Source: Candidatus Dormiibacter sp.
GTDB lineage: Bacteria; Chloroflexota; Dormibacteria; UBA8260
Direction: 5' to 3'
DNA: 7,092 bases
NCBI GenBank assembly: GCA_025450495.1
Contig: JANWHI010000104.1
Location: 1-7,092, forward strand
Part shown: positions 6,657 to 7,092 of the stretch, in pieces
Layout: each line of letters opens with the position of its first letter
Position numbering within the stretch: the first letter of the stretch is position 1
Notes under the pieces: model-generated
What the model was told of the DNA's origin: nothing
Database searches by the model: none
The model's input: the letters and a program-made list of their open reading frames with translations, nothing else
Program-made: the position numbers and the translations under genes

Positions 6657-7067
6657 ATGGCATGGCACGCGGTGCAAGCAAAGGACACGCCAGGCCCGGC
6701 GCAGAGCACGCGCCCGGCGCCGGCGGTGGTCGCGTCACGGCGACGCTTCGTCCCGGCCGCGTCAGCGATGAGCGACGGCCTGGCGAAGCTTGTGTGGTTG
6801 ATGGTCGCCATCGTCGAGGCCATCCTCACCCTCGATTTCGTGTTCCGCCTCATCGGCGCGCGCGACGAAGGATTCGTCCACGGGATCTTCGTCGTTGGAT
6901 CCACGCTGTCCTCGCCATTCAACGGGATCTTCGCGAGCGTCGCCCACCAGCTTCCGTACACGCTGACCTGGAGCGACCTCGTGGCCCTGGTTCTTTGCCC
7001 GGTGGCTGGTTTGCTGCTGGTCAGGCTCATCCGCGCGGCGCGCCCGCGGCCACGCGTGGTCGCGTAA
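6657..7067 (+). CDS. YggT-like small membrane protein
   Basis: A 136-residue membrane protein. Residues 1-40 are a Pro/Ala/Arg-rich, probably disordered, cytoplasmic leader with no signal peptide. The first membrane helix is about 43-66 (KLVWLMVAIVEAILTLDFVFRL). A semi-hydrophobic stretch follows (73-94) with the SPFNGIF motif at 86-92. A second helix is about 107-127, then a basic end. The order helix, F..LIGA, then SPF-x-GIF, then W-S-x-L-V-A-L helix resembles YggT-family proteins, which are small membrane proteins tied loosely to osmotic tolerance or cell division in other bacteria. The match is by eye, and the precise role is unknown. The start is set by a strong Shine-Dalgarno. It is divergent from the acyltransferase run. 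The next 25 bases to the window edge hold nothing recognisable. Confidence 0.75.
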   Translation: MAWHAVQAKDTPGPAQSTRPAPAVVASRRRFVPAASAMSDGLAKLVWLMVAIVEAILTLDFVFRLIGARDEGFVHGIFVVGSTLSSPFNGIFASVAHQLPYTLTWSDLVALVLCPVAGLLLVRLIRAARPRPRVVA

Positions 7068-7092
7068 ACCGAGGTAGCAGGCCGCTCACAGC

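Overview
The window is GC-rich throughout, densely coded, and bacterial. Gene content fits a high-GC actinobacterium. The long MFS transporter with a helix-turn-helix-like tail and the small Cys/His protein remind me of soil Thermoleophilia (Solirubrobacter/Conexibacter type), but that placement is from memory and was not checked by a search. There is no rRNA, tRNA, CRISPR array, insertion sequence or phage gene. Most starts lack a clear Shine-Dalgarno sequence; only the last gene has a textbook one.

Layout: (1) 2-937, plus strand: a LysR-type regulator whose first codon lies off the left edge. (2) 892-2736, minus strand: a 614-residue MFS transporter that runs tail-to-tail into the regulator with a 46-bp overlap and carries an unusual ~155-residue cytoplasmic tail ending in a probable winged helix. 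(3) 2760-3008, plus strand: an 82-residue Cys/His protein, divergent from the transporter with only 23 bp between start codons and probably read from a leaderless message. (4) 3012-3032: a perfect hairpin between convergent genes. (5) 6379 down to 3057, minus strand: three same-direction genes, an OafA/YrhL-type membrane acyltransferase, a zinc-free NADP-dependent MDR oxidoreductase, and an FMN-dependent alpha-hydroxy-acid oxidase, with gaps of 60 and 29 nt. (6) 6380-6656: a divergent control region with an operator-like inverted repeat. (7) 6657-7067, plus strand: a small YggT-like membrane protein.

How the genes fit together: the MDR oxidoreductase and the FMN oxidase are the tightest pair and probably share a transcript, suggesting a small carbonyl/hydroxy-acid redox module of unknown substrate. 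The acyltransferase may share that transcript, but nothing else ties it to them. The LysR regulator points toward the transporter rather than away from it, so its classical divergent target, if any, would lie left of the window. I see no defence, mobile or biosynthetic system. The points most worth a second look are the transporter's winged-helix tail, the small Cys/His protein with its very short divergent spacer, and the acyltransferase that has lost residues from two family motifs.
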